Virus record (IMG/VR): IMGVR_UViG_3300014050_000131
Span: 1-24,394 of that record
Source: a virus
Reading direction: 5' to 3' (one strand)
DNA: 24,394 nt
Below, piece after piece: positions 7,995 to 15,280 of the stretch (position 1 is the stretch's first letter; every line of letters starts with the position of its first letter). The notes beneath the pieces are model-generated. The model saw only the letters and a list, made by a program, of their open reading frames with translations, was not told the origin of the DNA and ran no database searches. Both the position numbers and the translations under genes were made by a program.

Positions 7995-8828
7995 ATGACA
8001 AACGACAATTTTGAAATTAAAGAAGAAGATTTAGAGTATTTAAGAAACATAAAATTGCACATTGCAACGCCTTGCTACGGTGGAATGTGCGGTTCTGATT
8101 ATGCAATGTCATTGTTTAGATTTATAAGTTTATCATCATCTTTAGGATTACAAGTTAGTATCCAACAACTTTCTAATGAAAGTTTAATAACAAGAGCAAG
8201 AAATCTTCTTGCAGACCATTTTTTAAAAGAAACAGATGCAACTCATTTGATGTTTATTGATGCAGATATTTCTTTTGAAGCAGTAGAAATTATTAAACTT
8301 ATATTAAAAAAGAAAGAAATTATTGGCGGAGCATACCCAATTAAGCAAATTGATTGGAATGCTATATTAAAAAATAAAGACTCTATAAACTCTGTCGAGG
8401 GTCTTATGTATTCTTCTGCAAGTTATGTTGTAAATGTTCCTCAGCACAGTATTGAAAAATCAATTTTATTGGATGGAAAAATTCAATTAAATGACGGGCT
8501 TTTAGAGGTAACTGGGCTTGGCACTGGCTTTGTTCTTATTAAAAGAGAAGTCTTTGAAAAAATGCAAAATTACTATGATAATGATTGGTTTTTATATAAA
8601 GATAAAAAAGTACATTTATTTTTTGACACTGCCATTGAAGAAAATACTAGAGAATATTTAAGTGAAGACTATTTTTTTACTAGAAGATGGCTTAATTTAG
8701 GCGGGTTTACTTGGATAGACCCGACTGTTTCGCTAGTCCATACAGGGTATTACAGGTTCAATGGTGGCCCTTTGTCTTTAGATATGGTTGAATTAAAGAA
8801 AGAAAATGAGGAGTCTGTAGATGAATGA
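7995..8828 (+). CDS. GT-A-fold glycosyltransferase-like protein
   Basis: A 277-residue soluble protein with features of a GT-A (Rossmann-like) glycosyltransferase. It opens with a first strand IKLHIATPCYGG, has a helix ending SLITRARNLLADHF, then the THLMFIDADISF segment whose Asp89-Ala-Asp91 is the DxD motif that binds metal and nucleotide sugar. A later EDYFFTRRW...GGFTWIDPTVSLVHTG segment resembles the acceptor-side catalytic region of this family in phages. No signal peptide or membrane helix is seen, so it acts in the cytoplasm, on DNA, on a virion protein or on a host glycan precursor; the substrate is not evident. It is visibly richer in AT and lysine codons than the polymerase gene after it. 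The SD is GAGAG at 7982-7986. Its end overlaps the polymerase start by 8 bases. Confidence 0.7.
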   Translation: MTNDNFEIKEEDLEYLRNIKLHIATPCYGGMCGSDYAMSLFRFISLSSSLGLQVSIQQLSNESLITRARNLLADHFLKETDATHLMFIDADISFEAVEIIKLILKKKEIIGGAYPIKQIDWNAILKNKDSINSVEGLMYSSASYVVNVPQHSIEKSILLDGKIQLNDGLLEVTGLGTGFVLIKREVFEKMQNYYDNDWFLYKDKKVHLFFDTAIEENTREYLSEDYFFTRRWLNLGGFTWIDPTVSLVHTGYYRFNGGPLSLDMVELKKENEESVDE

Positions 8829-10641
8829 GGGTCTTTCAGGTATTGAAGTAACTCTTGTTGACTCTGTAGAAAAAGCAAATCAATTTATTTCTTGGCTTGG
8901 TGAACGTCGCCCACACAATGCGATTGCTATTGACACCGAAACTGGTGAGCGTCCTGGTATGCCTCGTGACCATGCTTTGTCTCCTTGGCATGGTGACCTA
9001 CGTCTTGTTCAAGTAGGTGATGGTATGCATGGCTGGTCTATTCCATGGGAAGAATGGAGCGGTGTTTTCTACGAAGCAATGAATAAGTTTGATGGACCAC
9101 TTGTCTGCCACAACATTGCATTTGAGGCACGATGGTTTGCAGTTAAATCCCGTTGGGAAATGCCTTGGCAGCGTGCACACGACACAATGATTATGGCGCA
9201 CTTAATTGACCCGCTAGGTCCTGGTGGCTTGAAACCACTATCTGCACTTTTAATTGACCCTCAAGCGGCATATTTACAAGACAAACTTGATATTGACTTG
9301 ACCAAAAATGGTTGGACTTGGGGAACTGTTCCAACTAACTTTGAGCCTTACTGGTCTTATGGTGCGCTTGACACAATTCTTACAATGCGTTTGTGGGAAA
9401 AGTTTTATGAAAAGTGTGGCCCAGGTCAGCCGTACCACAAAGCGTATGAGATTGAAATGGCAGCACGCAAAATTGTTACTCGTATGGAGATTAATGGTGC
9501 TCGTGTTGACCTTGAATATTCTAAGAAAAAGTATGAAGAACTTTTGTCATATACAGAGCAGGTAAAAGAGTGGGCTGCAAAGACCTATAACGGTACAAGT
9601 ATTACTAGCAATGTTCAGTTAGTTCGTTTGCTAGAAAACCTTGGTGCAGAGATTACAGAAACAACTCCTTCTGGTCAGAAATCTGCATCTAAAGACCAAC
9701 TTAAGATGCTCACAATTCATGGCAACGAAGAAGTAAAAAACCTTGCCGAGACAGTACTAAAGCAGCGTAAAGCAGATAAGTTGGCTAATACATACTTCCT
9801 CAACTTCATTAATAAAAATGTTGATGGGATTCTTCATCCGTCTGTTAAAACTCTAGGCGCTCGCACTTCTCGTATGTCTATTACCGACCCAGCGCTACAG
9901 ACTTTGCCAAAAGGTGATGACACAGTTCGCCGTGCATTTATTCCAAAGGACAAAGACCACGTCATTATTACCTCCGACCTTGACCAAGTTGAGTTTCGTA
10001 TGTTTGCATCTTTATCTAAGGACCCAAATCTCATCACGCTATTTAATCGTGCTGATGCAACTGGTTCTGACCCGTTCACTGAAATTGGTCGTGAGGTTTA
10101 TCAAGAACCTGATATGACACGCTCTGATAAGCGCAGAACTCTTATTAAGGGAATGGTTTATGGTCGTCTTTACGGGGCTGGTGTCGCTAAGCAAGCACTT
10201 ACTGCTGGCGTTGCAGAGTCTCAAATGAAGGCTGTATCTGACGCTTTTGACCAGCGATACCCAGGAATGATTAAGTTCCAAAAAGAAATTGAAAACATTG
10301 GTGCTCGCCGTGAACGCGATGAGGGTCAGGGTTACATCCACACATGGACTGGTCGTAAAATTCCTTGCGACGAGAATCGCGTTTATACACTTATTAACTA
10401 CTTAATTCAAGGTGGAGCAGCGGAAGTCTTTAAGAGTAATCTCATCAAGTTAGACCAAGCAGACCTTACTGAAAATCTTATTGTTCCTGTTCACGATGAA
10501 ATTGTTCTACAAGCACCTCGTGACCAAGCAGAAGAAATTAAGCGTATTGTTCAAGAATGTATGACAACAACTGACGGCTGGGCTGTTCCACTAACTGCTG
10601 GAATTGATGGGCCACTAGAGACTTGGGGCGACAAATATTGA
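8821..10641 (+). CDS. Family A DNA polymerase (3'-5' exonuclease + polymerase)
   Basis: A 606-residue replicative DNA polymerase of the Pol I family without the 5'-nuclease domain. The proofreading exonuclease occupies residues ~1-195: motif I is AIDTETGE with Asp38 and Glu40, motif II lies in LVCHNIAFEARWF, and motif III is YGALDT. Polymerase motif A is TSDLDQVEFRMFA (Asp386), motif B (O helix) is KRRTLIKGMVYGRLYGAG with Arg439, Lys443 and Tyr447, and motif C is VPVHDEIVLQ with His558, Asp559 and Glu560. All residues needed for catalysis are present. Tyr447 stands where E. coli Pol I has Phe762, as in T7 polymerase. Motif A reads DLDQVEFR instead of the usual DYSQIELR but keeps the Asp and Glu. 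The start overlaps the preceding gene and the stop overlaps the next start, indicating one transcript. Confidence 0.95.
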   Translation: MNEGLSGIEVTLVDSVEKANQFISWLGERRPHNAIAIDTETGERPGMPRDHALSPWHGDLRLVQVGDGMHGWSIPWEEWSGVFYEAMNKFDGPLVCHNIAFEARWFAVKSRWEMPWQRAHDTMIMAHLIDPLGPGGLKPLSALLIDPQAAYLQDKLDIDLTKNGWTWGTVPTNFEPYWSYGALDTILTMRLWEKFYEKCGPGQPYHKAYEIEMAARKIVTRMEINGARVDLEYSKKKYEELLSYTEQVKEWAAKTYNGTSITSNVQLVRLLENLGAEITETTPSGQKSASKDQLKMLTIHGNEEVKNLAETVLKQRKADKLANTYFLNFINKNVDGILHPSVKTLGARTSRMSITDPALQTLPKGDDTVRRAFIPKDKDHVIITSDLDQVEFRMFASLSKDPNLITLFNRADATGSDPFTEIGREVYQEPDMTRSDKRRTLIKGMVYGRLYGAGVAKQALTAGVAESQMKAVSDAFDQRYPGMIKFQKEIENIGARRERDEGQGYIHTWTGRKIPCDENRVYTLINYLIQGGAAEVFKSNLIKLDQADLTENLIVPVHDEIVLQAPRDQAEEIKRIVQECMTTTDGWAVPLTAGIDGPLETWGDKY

Positions 10642-11105
10642 TAACTGTTCTTGCTGTAGACCCTGGAAAAGCCAGCGGTATTGCACTTGTATCTTGGTCT
10701 GGCAGCCAAGAAGATTTGCCAAAATTAAAACTATCTTTTGAAGCCCAGCCAGAAGAGTTTTCTGACAACATAACTACCTGTCTTACTGCTTGGAAGCAGT
10801 ATGAAAAATTTGCTATTTCTTGTGAGCGATTTACTATCAATGCTCAAACTGTTCGCAACTCTCAAGCGCCTTATTCGCTAGAGCAGATAGGGGTCCTCAA
10901 ACATCTATGCCGCACTAATGGCTATGTTCCAGAAGAGATTAGTTTTCAGACTCCTGCCGATGCCAAAGCACTTTTCCCCAACGAGGCACTTCGTAAGGTA
11001 GGAACTTGGCATAGAGGCGGTGAGGGGCACGCTTTAGACGCCATCCGACACGCCCTACTAAAACTGACTAAGTTAGGTTGGAAACCAAAAGTTCTGCTAG
11101 AGTAG
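10638..11105 (+). CDS. RuvC-like endonuclease (Holliday-junction-resolvase type)
   Basis: A 155-residue protein of the RuvC/RNase H-like fold. The first strand ITVLAVDPGKASGIALV carries the leading catalytic Asp, CERF supplies a central Glu, and HALDAIRHAL near the C-terminus supplies the late Asp; this D-E-D arrangement is the RuvC pattern. It probably cleaves branched DNA made during phage recombination or before packaging. I chose TTG 10638, which forms a TTGA overlap with the polymerase stop; another TTG in frame at 10623 would add five residues (GRQIL) and cannot be excluded. No ATG start is available near the first strand. Position between polymerase and SNF2 helicase supports a replication/recombination role. 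Confidence 0.8.
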   Translation: MITVLAVDPGKASGIALVSWSGSQEDLPKLKLSFEAQPEEFSDNITTCLTAWKQYEKFAISCERFTINAQTVRNSQAPYSLEQIGVLKHLCRTNGYVPEEISFQTPADAKALFPNEALRKVGTWHRGGEGHALDAIRHALLKLTKLGWKPKVLLE

Positions 11106-11108
11106 GTT

Positions 11109-11160
11109 ACTAGCAAGAAAAAATAAAAAATTTAAAAATCTCTGCTAGTATATAGACTTA
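11109..11160 (+). promoter_or_regulatory. Candidate promoter with flanking 7-bp inverted repeat and A/T tract
   Basis: The 73-base gap before the SNF2 helicase holds ACTAGCA (11109-11115) and its exact inverse TGCTAGT (11143-11149), separated by 27 almost purely A/T bases. The right arm runs into TATATA (11149-11154) and TATAGA (11151-11156), either of which could serve as a -10 box; no convincing -35 is seen. This could be an operator-promoter pair. Being the only sizeable gap within the replication run, it could also be an AT-rich unwinding site. Confidence 0.4.
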
Positions 11161-11178
11161 ATGACATTAGGAGTAAAA

Positions 11179-12981
11179 ATGACAGTTTCAGTAGATATTG
11201 ACTCCGCTGGAGAGAATATCCTCATCAACGCTGACTGGCGCTATAAAGAACTGTGTAAGAGCCTTCCAGGGGCCTCCTGGAGCCCTAAAGAGCAGGTCTG
11301 GCGTGCTCCTTTAAGTTGGACCACTTGTCTTGCTTTACGCTCCACATTTCGCAATGATTTAGAGATTCAGCCGTCTTTAGCGGCTTGGGCTGGAAGCCTT
11401 CTAGAAACCCGTATAAACCCTTCTAACGCCCTTAGAGAGTTGGAGTCATATGAAGGTGACCCTGTTTTATTTCCTCATCAAAGGGCTGGCGTAGCCTTTC
11501 TCAGCACAGCAAGACGAGCACTCCTAGCCGATGAACCAGGGCTTGGTAAGACTGCTCAGGCTATCCGTGCACTCAAGGAACTGCACGATAAAGGTGAAGA
11601 TATTTTTCCTATTTTGATTGTTTGCCCTAATACCCTTAAGAAGAACTGGGCTCGTGAGTTTAATATTTGGTGGCCAGGGGTAATAACTCAGGTTATCAAG
11701 GGGTCAGCAGTTCAACGAAAAAACCAGTTTGAGGAGCCAGCACAGGTATTTATTATCAACTGGGAGTCTTTGCGCTCTCACTCAAGACTATCGGGATATG
11801 GCTCTATCGCTTTGACTCGTTGCAAGGCTTGTGGCGGTCAAGATGAGAAAACTACAGAGGCTCGTTGCGAAGTCCACTTGCGAGAGTTAAATGGAATTAA
11901 TTTTAAGGCTGTAATTGCTGACGAGATTCACCGCTCTAAAGACCCTAAGTCAAAGCAAAGTCGTGCTCTTTGGGCTGCTACAGGAGATGCGGATATTCGT
12001 TTTGCACTTACTGGAACACCTATTGCTAATAATGTTGTTGATTTATGGGCAATTCTTCACTGGCTATCTCCTAAAGACTGGCCTTCAAAGACAAAGTGGA
12101 TTGACCGAATGGTTGACACAATGCTCAATGCTTTTGGCGGAATGATGGTTCTTGGAGTCAAAGCGCATATGCAGGACGAGTTTTATAAGAGCGTTAATCC
12201 TTATATGCGTCGTATGTTAAAGAAAGTCGTGCTTCCGCATTTGCCGCCAGTAATGAATGAACGCCGCGATGTGGAAATGTCTACAAAGCAAAAGAAAGCA
12301 TACGAGCAGATGCGTGATTTAATGATTGCTGAACTTGGCGATGAAGGCGATGTTGTTACTGCACCTAGCGTTTTAACACAAACAATTAGGTTGTTGCAGT
12401 TTGCTAGTTCATACGCTACTTTAGAAGTTGATGAAACTACTGGAGAGCAAAAGACTATCCTAAATGCTCCTTCTTGCAAGATTGATGCGTTGATGGAGGA
12501 CATTGAAAATGGCGACTTTGGCGATGACTCTGTTGCTGTTTCGGCTGTGTCTAAGCAACTTATCAATCTTCTTAGTGCAGAACTTACAAAGAAGAAGATT
12601 GCTCACGGGCTGATTACTGGCGACCAAGACGAAGACGAGCGTCAACAAGCAGTAGATGATTTCCAAGCAGGAAAAATTAAATGGATTTTATTTACGGCAC
12701 AGGCTGGCGGTGTTGGTATTACCTTGACTGCTGCTCGTAGATTGATTATGCTTCAACGACCTTGGTCTCTTGTTGATTACAAACAAGTTCTTGATAGAGT
12801 CCATCGTATTGGTAGTGAAGTGCATGACTCAATCGTTATCACTGACTATGTCACAGATGGAACAATCGAGGAGCGAGTTATTCAAGTTCTTGAAACTAAA
12901 GCCGACAACTTTGAGCAAATTGTTAGGGATAAAAACCAACTGCTCAAACTTCTACAAGACGATAAGGCAGGAAAACTATGA
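11179..12981 (+). CDS. SNF2-family DNA helicase/translocase
   Basis: A 600-residue SF2 ATPase. ATG 11179 is preferred because AGGAG sits 5 bases upstream; an ATG at 11161 lies upstream of that SD and lacks its own. Residues ~1-90 form a small N-terminal domain (WSPKEQVWRAP) like that before phage HARP/SMARCAL1-type helicases. RecA domain 1 has motif I DEPGLGKT (Lys124), motif Ia LIVCPNTLKKNW, motif II DEIH (Asp248) and motif III FALTGTPIANN. Domain 2 has LFTAQAGGVGITLTAA (motif V) and QVLDRVHRIGS (motif VI, arginine fingers). A CCCH cluster, Cys215-X2-Cys218-X11-Cys230-X2-His233, is inserted between motifs Ia and II and probably binds zinc. It likely remodels stalled forks or anneals strands together with the nuclease and Sak4-like genes downstream. 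It ends in an ATGA overlap with the next gene. Confidence 0.92.
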   Translation: MTVSVDIDSAGENILINADWRYKELCKSLPGASWSPKEQVWRAPLSWTTCLALRSTFRNDLEIQPSLAAWAGSLLETRINPSNALRELESYEGDPVLFPHQRAGVAFLSTARRALLADEPGLGKTAQAIRALKELHDKGEDIFPILIVCPNTLKKNWAREFNIWWPGVITQVIKGSAVQRKNQFEEPAQVFIINWESLRSHSRLSGYGSIALTRCKACGGQDEKTTEARCEVHLRELNGINFKAVIADEIHRSKDPKSKQSRALWAATGDADIRFALTGTPIANNVVDLWAILHWLSPKDWPSKTKWIDRMVDTMLNAFGGMMVLGVKAHMQDEFYKSVNPYMRRMLKKVVLPHLPPVMNERRDVEMSTKQKKAYEQMRDLMIAELGDEGDVVTAPSVLTQTIRLLQFASSYATLEVDETTGEQKTILNAPSCKIDALMEDIENGDFGDDSVAVSAVSKQLINLLSAELTKKKIAHGLITGDQDEDERQQAVDDFQAGKIKWILFTAQAGGVGITLTAARRLIMLQRPWSLVDYKQVLDRVHRIGSEVHDSIVITDYVTDGTIEERVIQVLETKADNFEQIVRDKNQLLKLLQDDKAGKL

Positions 12982-13907
12982 GTGAAATCGTAAGACTTTC
13001 AAACTCAGAACTACAAACATTTAAAGACTGTCGCCGTCGTTGGTGGCTTACTTACTATCGCCGTCTAAAGCCTAAGCAACAAGATATGACTGGCGCATTA
13101 GCACTTGGTAGTCGTATTCACCAAGCGTTGGATGACCATTATGCAAAAGGCATACCTTTACTAAAAGCACACTCTGACTTAGTTGAAATTGATAAGCAAC
13201 TACTTCTTGCAGATTTTCGTGATGTAGCAAACTTAGAAACTGAAGCCGAACTTGGTCGCATCATGCTTGAGGGATACGAAGAGTGGGTTGCAGAAAATGG
13301 TATTGACGCAGAGTTAGAAATGATTTCTACAGAAGAAACAATTATTGCTCCACTCTTTGGGGGAGAAGTTGAACTTCAAGGTAAGTTAGATATGCGTGTT
13401 CGTCGCAAGGCTGATGGCGTGCGTATGTTCCGCGACTTTAAGACTGTTGGAGGCTCTCTTGCAGAGTTCTCAAACATGGCACATATGAACGAGCAGGTTA
13501 TGACTTATATGCTTCTTGAATCAACTAAAGTTGATGAAAAAGAGCGTAGCGATGGCGGAATTTTTACATTGCTAAAGAAGGTTCGTCGCTCTGCTGCCGC
13601 AAAGCCACCTTTTTATGACCAAGTAGAAATTCGACATAACGTATTTACTTTGCGTTCTTTTTGGAATAGAATTCACGGAACGATTGCAGATTTGATGAGA
13701 GTAAGAACAGCATTAGACAATGGTGAAGACCACGCATTTAATGCGTATCCAAAACCAAGTCGTGACTGTAAATGGAAATGCCAGTTTTTCACTATATGCC
13801 CAATGTTCGACGACGGAAGCGCTGCCGAACAAGCACTTAGTGAAATGTATGAGGAAACAGACCCTTATGCATATTATGGAACAAACGAAACAAAAGGAAG
13901 CGAGTGA
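12978..13907 (+). CDS. Cas4/RecB-like PD-(D/E)XK nuclease with Fe-S cluster motif
   Basis: A 309-residue nuclease. The N-terminal motif LSNSELQTFKDCRRRWWL contains Cys18; ALALGSRIHQALD gives the conserved His48; LQGKLDMRV gives Asp138; and FRDFKTV gives Asp153 and Lys155, completing the PD-(D/E)XK active site. Three further cysteines, Cys264-X3-Cys268-X5-Cys274, near the C-terminus together with Cys18 match the 4Fe-4S cluster of Cas4/AddB nucleases. Phage members act in recombination by resecting DNA ends. It overlaps the helicase by four bases (ATGA), so the two are coupled. There are no Cas1/Cas2 genes or repeats in the window, so a CRISPR adaptation role is not supported. Confidence 0.88.
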   Translation: MSEIVRLSNSELQTFKDCRRRWWLTYYRRLKPKQQDMTGALALGSRIHQALDDHYAKGIPLLKAHSDLVEIDKQLLLADFRDVANLETEAELGRIMLEGYEEWVAENGIDAELEMISTEETIIAPLFGGEVELQGKLDMRVRRKADGVRMFRDFKTVGGSLAEFSNMAHMNEQVMTYMLLESTKVDEKERSDGGIFTLLKKVRRSAAAKPPFYDQVEIRHNVFTLRSFWNRIHGTIADLMRVRTALDNGEDHAFNAYPKPSRDCKWKCQFFTICPMFDDGSAAEQALSEMYEETDPYAYYGTNETKGSE

Positions 13908-13912
13908 CATAT

Positions 13913-14677
13913 ATGAGCGAAATTCAACGCTCTTTGACGGTTATGGTTTATGGGGAATCAAAGGTTGGTAAATCATCCTTTGCTGTAACTGCACCATACC
14001 CACGACTCATGCTTGACGTTGAGGGTGGACACCGCTTCCTCCCTATCGTCGTTAAGTACTGGGACCCACTGCGAGAGGAACCACCTATTGCAGATGGAAC
14101 TTGGGATACTTGCGTAGTCACAGTTCGTGATTACGACACGGTCATTAAGACATATCAATGGCTACAACTTGGTCGCCATCATTTCAAGAGTTTGATTATT
14201 GATTCAATCTCTGAACTACAAGTGAAATGTATGGACAGCATCGCAGGTAACGAACAAATGAAGATGCAGCAGTGGGGCGAATTACTTCGTCACATGGGCG
14301 GCTTACTACGAGATTTGCGTGACCTTACAATGCACGCAACAAACCCTCTTGAAGCAGTAGTACTTACTGCTATGTCAAGAACAAGTCAGGATGGCCGTCA
14401 CCGTCCTTATTTGCAGGGGCAATTAGCAATTCAAGCACCATATTTCTACGACATTCTTGGTGCTCTTACAGTGGAAACGGTTCCTAATCCAGACCCAATG
14501 CAAGGGCCATACAAAGTTCGTCGTATGTATGTTGAACGAACAAATGAATACGAAGCAGGAGAGCGTGTTCAGGGTCGTCTTGGTTCAATTGTTGAACAAG
14601 ATAAACTCTCCATCGAGGTTATGCTTAACACTATTTTTGGTGAAAAGCAGACAACAGAAAAAACAACTAAGGAATAG
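13913..14677 (+). CDS. Sak4-like RecA/AAA-type ATPase
   Basis: A 254-residue single-domain P-loop ATPase. Walker A is GESKVGKSS (Gly14-Ser22) and Walker B is SLIIDSISE, followed by a helix-rich stretch and VVLTAMSRTSQDGRHRPYL, a sensor-like segment of the phage Sak4/RecA-core family (AAA_24 type). Members load on single-stranded DNA and promote annealing with an SSB partner, and the next gene encodes an SSB-like protein, the usual pairing. ATG 13913 was chosen; AAAGGAAG lies about 12 bases upstream. An in-frame GTG at 13904 would give a four-base GTGA overlap with the nuclease and three extra residues, so the start is uncertain. Confidence 0.85.
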   Translation: MSEIQRSLTVMVYGESKVGKSSFAVTAPYPRLMLDVEGGHRFLPIVVKYWDPLREEPPIADGTWDTCVVTVRDYDTVIKTYQWLQLGRHHFKSLIIDSISELQVKCMDSIAGNEQMKMQQWGELLRHMGGLLRDLRDLTMHATNPLEAVVLTAMSRTSQDGRHRPYLQGQLAIQAPYFYDILGALTVETVPNPDPMQGPYKVRRMYVERTNEYEAGERVQGRLGSIVEQDKLSIEVMLNTIFGEKQTTEKTTKE

Positions 14678-14683
14678 GAAGCC

Positions 14684-15214
14684 ATGAGTACACTAAATTG
14701 GGCGGACTTGGTCCGCGATGCTGGTGAGTCAAGCAGTTACGAACCACTACCAGACGGCGATTACGACGTCGTTGTAGTTGAAGCAACTGCAAAAGTTACA
14801 CAGAGCGGAAAGACTATGTTCTCTGTGAAAACACAGGTTGAAGGTGGACCACACAATAAGCGCCTTGTTTGGGATAACTTAGTGGTTTCCCCTGAAAACA
14901 ATGCAGCCATGGGTATCTTCTTTAAGAAGATGCACGCACTAGGAATCCCTCGTGATTTCTTCTTGCAATCTCCATCAAACGCTCAGATTGAGCAAGCCAT
15001 CAATGGTCGTCGTTTCCGAGCACAGGTCGGAACTCGCACATGGAATGGCACAAAGAAGAACGAAATCAAGAACTACTATCCAGTAGTTTCTGGTCAGGCA
15101 CCAGCAGCAACGCCAACAATGGCAGCACCTGCACCTGCACCTGCTCCAGCGCCAGCACCTGCTCCAGCGCCAGCACCTGCTTCAGCAACACAGGCTCCAG
15201 CAGCACCGTTCTAA
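14684..15214 (+). CDS. SSB-like single-stranded DNA-binding protein (DUF669 type) with Pro-Ala tail
   Basis: A 176-residue protein. Residues ~20-130 form a beta-rich domain (PLPDGDYDVVVVEATAKV, MFSVKTQVEGG, then FRAQVGTRTWNG) like the DUF669/OB-type phage SSB-like proteins found beside Sak4 ATPases. It would coat single-stranded DNA and recruit the annealing ATPase. From about residue 138 it turns into a flexible tail of Ala-Pro repeats, ending QAPAAPF. Typical SSB tails end in an acidic tip such as DDDIPF; here the final Pro-Phe is kept but no acidic residues precede it. ATG 14684 lies six bases after the previous stop, with GGAA-type SD sequence overlapping it. Confidence 0.75.
   Translation: MSTLNWADLVRDAGESSSYEPLPDGDYDVVVVEATAKVTQSGKTMFSVKTQVEGGPHNKRLVWDNLVVSPENNAAMGIFFKKMHALGIPRDFFLQSPSNAQIEQAINGRRFRAQVGTRTWNGTKKNEIKNYYPVVSGQAPAATPTMAAPAPAPAPAPAPAPAPAPASATQAPAAPF
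15121..15183 (+). repeat. Ala-Pro-coding tandem repeat in SSB-like tail
   Basis: The tract is made of gcacct, gctcca and gcgcca hexamers. An 18-base unit (gctccagcgccagcacct) occurs twice in tandem at about 15142-15177, after three gcacct units. Such repeats expand and contract by slippage, so tail length may vary between related phages. Confidence 0.8.
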
Positions 15215-15224
15215 TAATGATGCT

Positions 15225-15259
15225 AGGAACCGCCCAACGTTTATCGTTGGGTGGTTCTT
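15225..15259 (+). terminator. Strong hairpin after the recombination genes, possible terminator
   Basis: AGGAACCGCCCAACG (15225-15239), loop TTTAT, and CGTTGGGTGGTTCTT (15245-15259) pair over 15 bp with two G-T wobbles. It lies 10 bases after the SSB-like stop and 21 bases before the next ATG. No clear U-run follows on either strand, so it may be a factor-assisted terminator or an RNA processing/stability hairpin. Confidence 0.5.
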
Positions 15260-15280
15260 GGCAATTAGGAAAGAGGATTA

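Noticed and set aside
11106-11178. tRNA or small RNA gene in the gap before the SNF2 helicase
   Set aside because: The gap is almost pure A/T with one short inverted repeat; no cloverleaf or conserved T-arm sequence is present.
12978-13907. CRISPR adaptation by the Cas4-like nuclease
   Set aside because: No Cas1, Cas2 or repeat array is in the window, and phage Cas4/RecB-like nucleases usually serve recombination.
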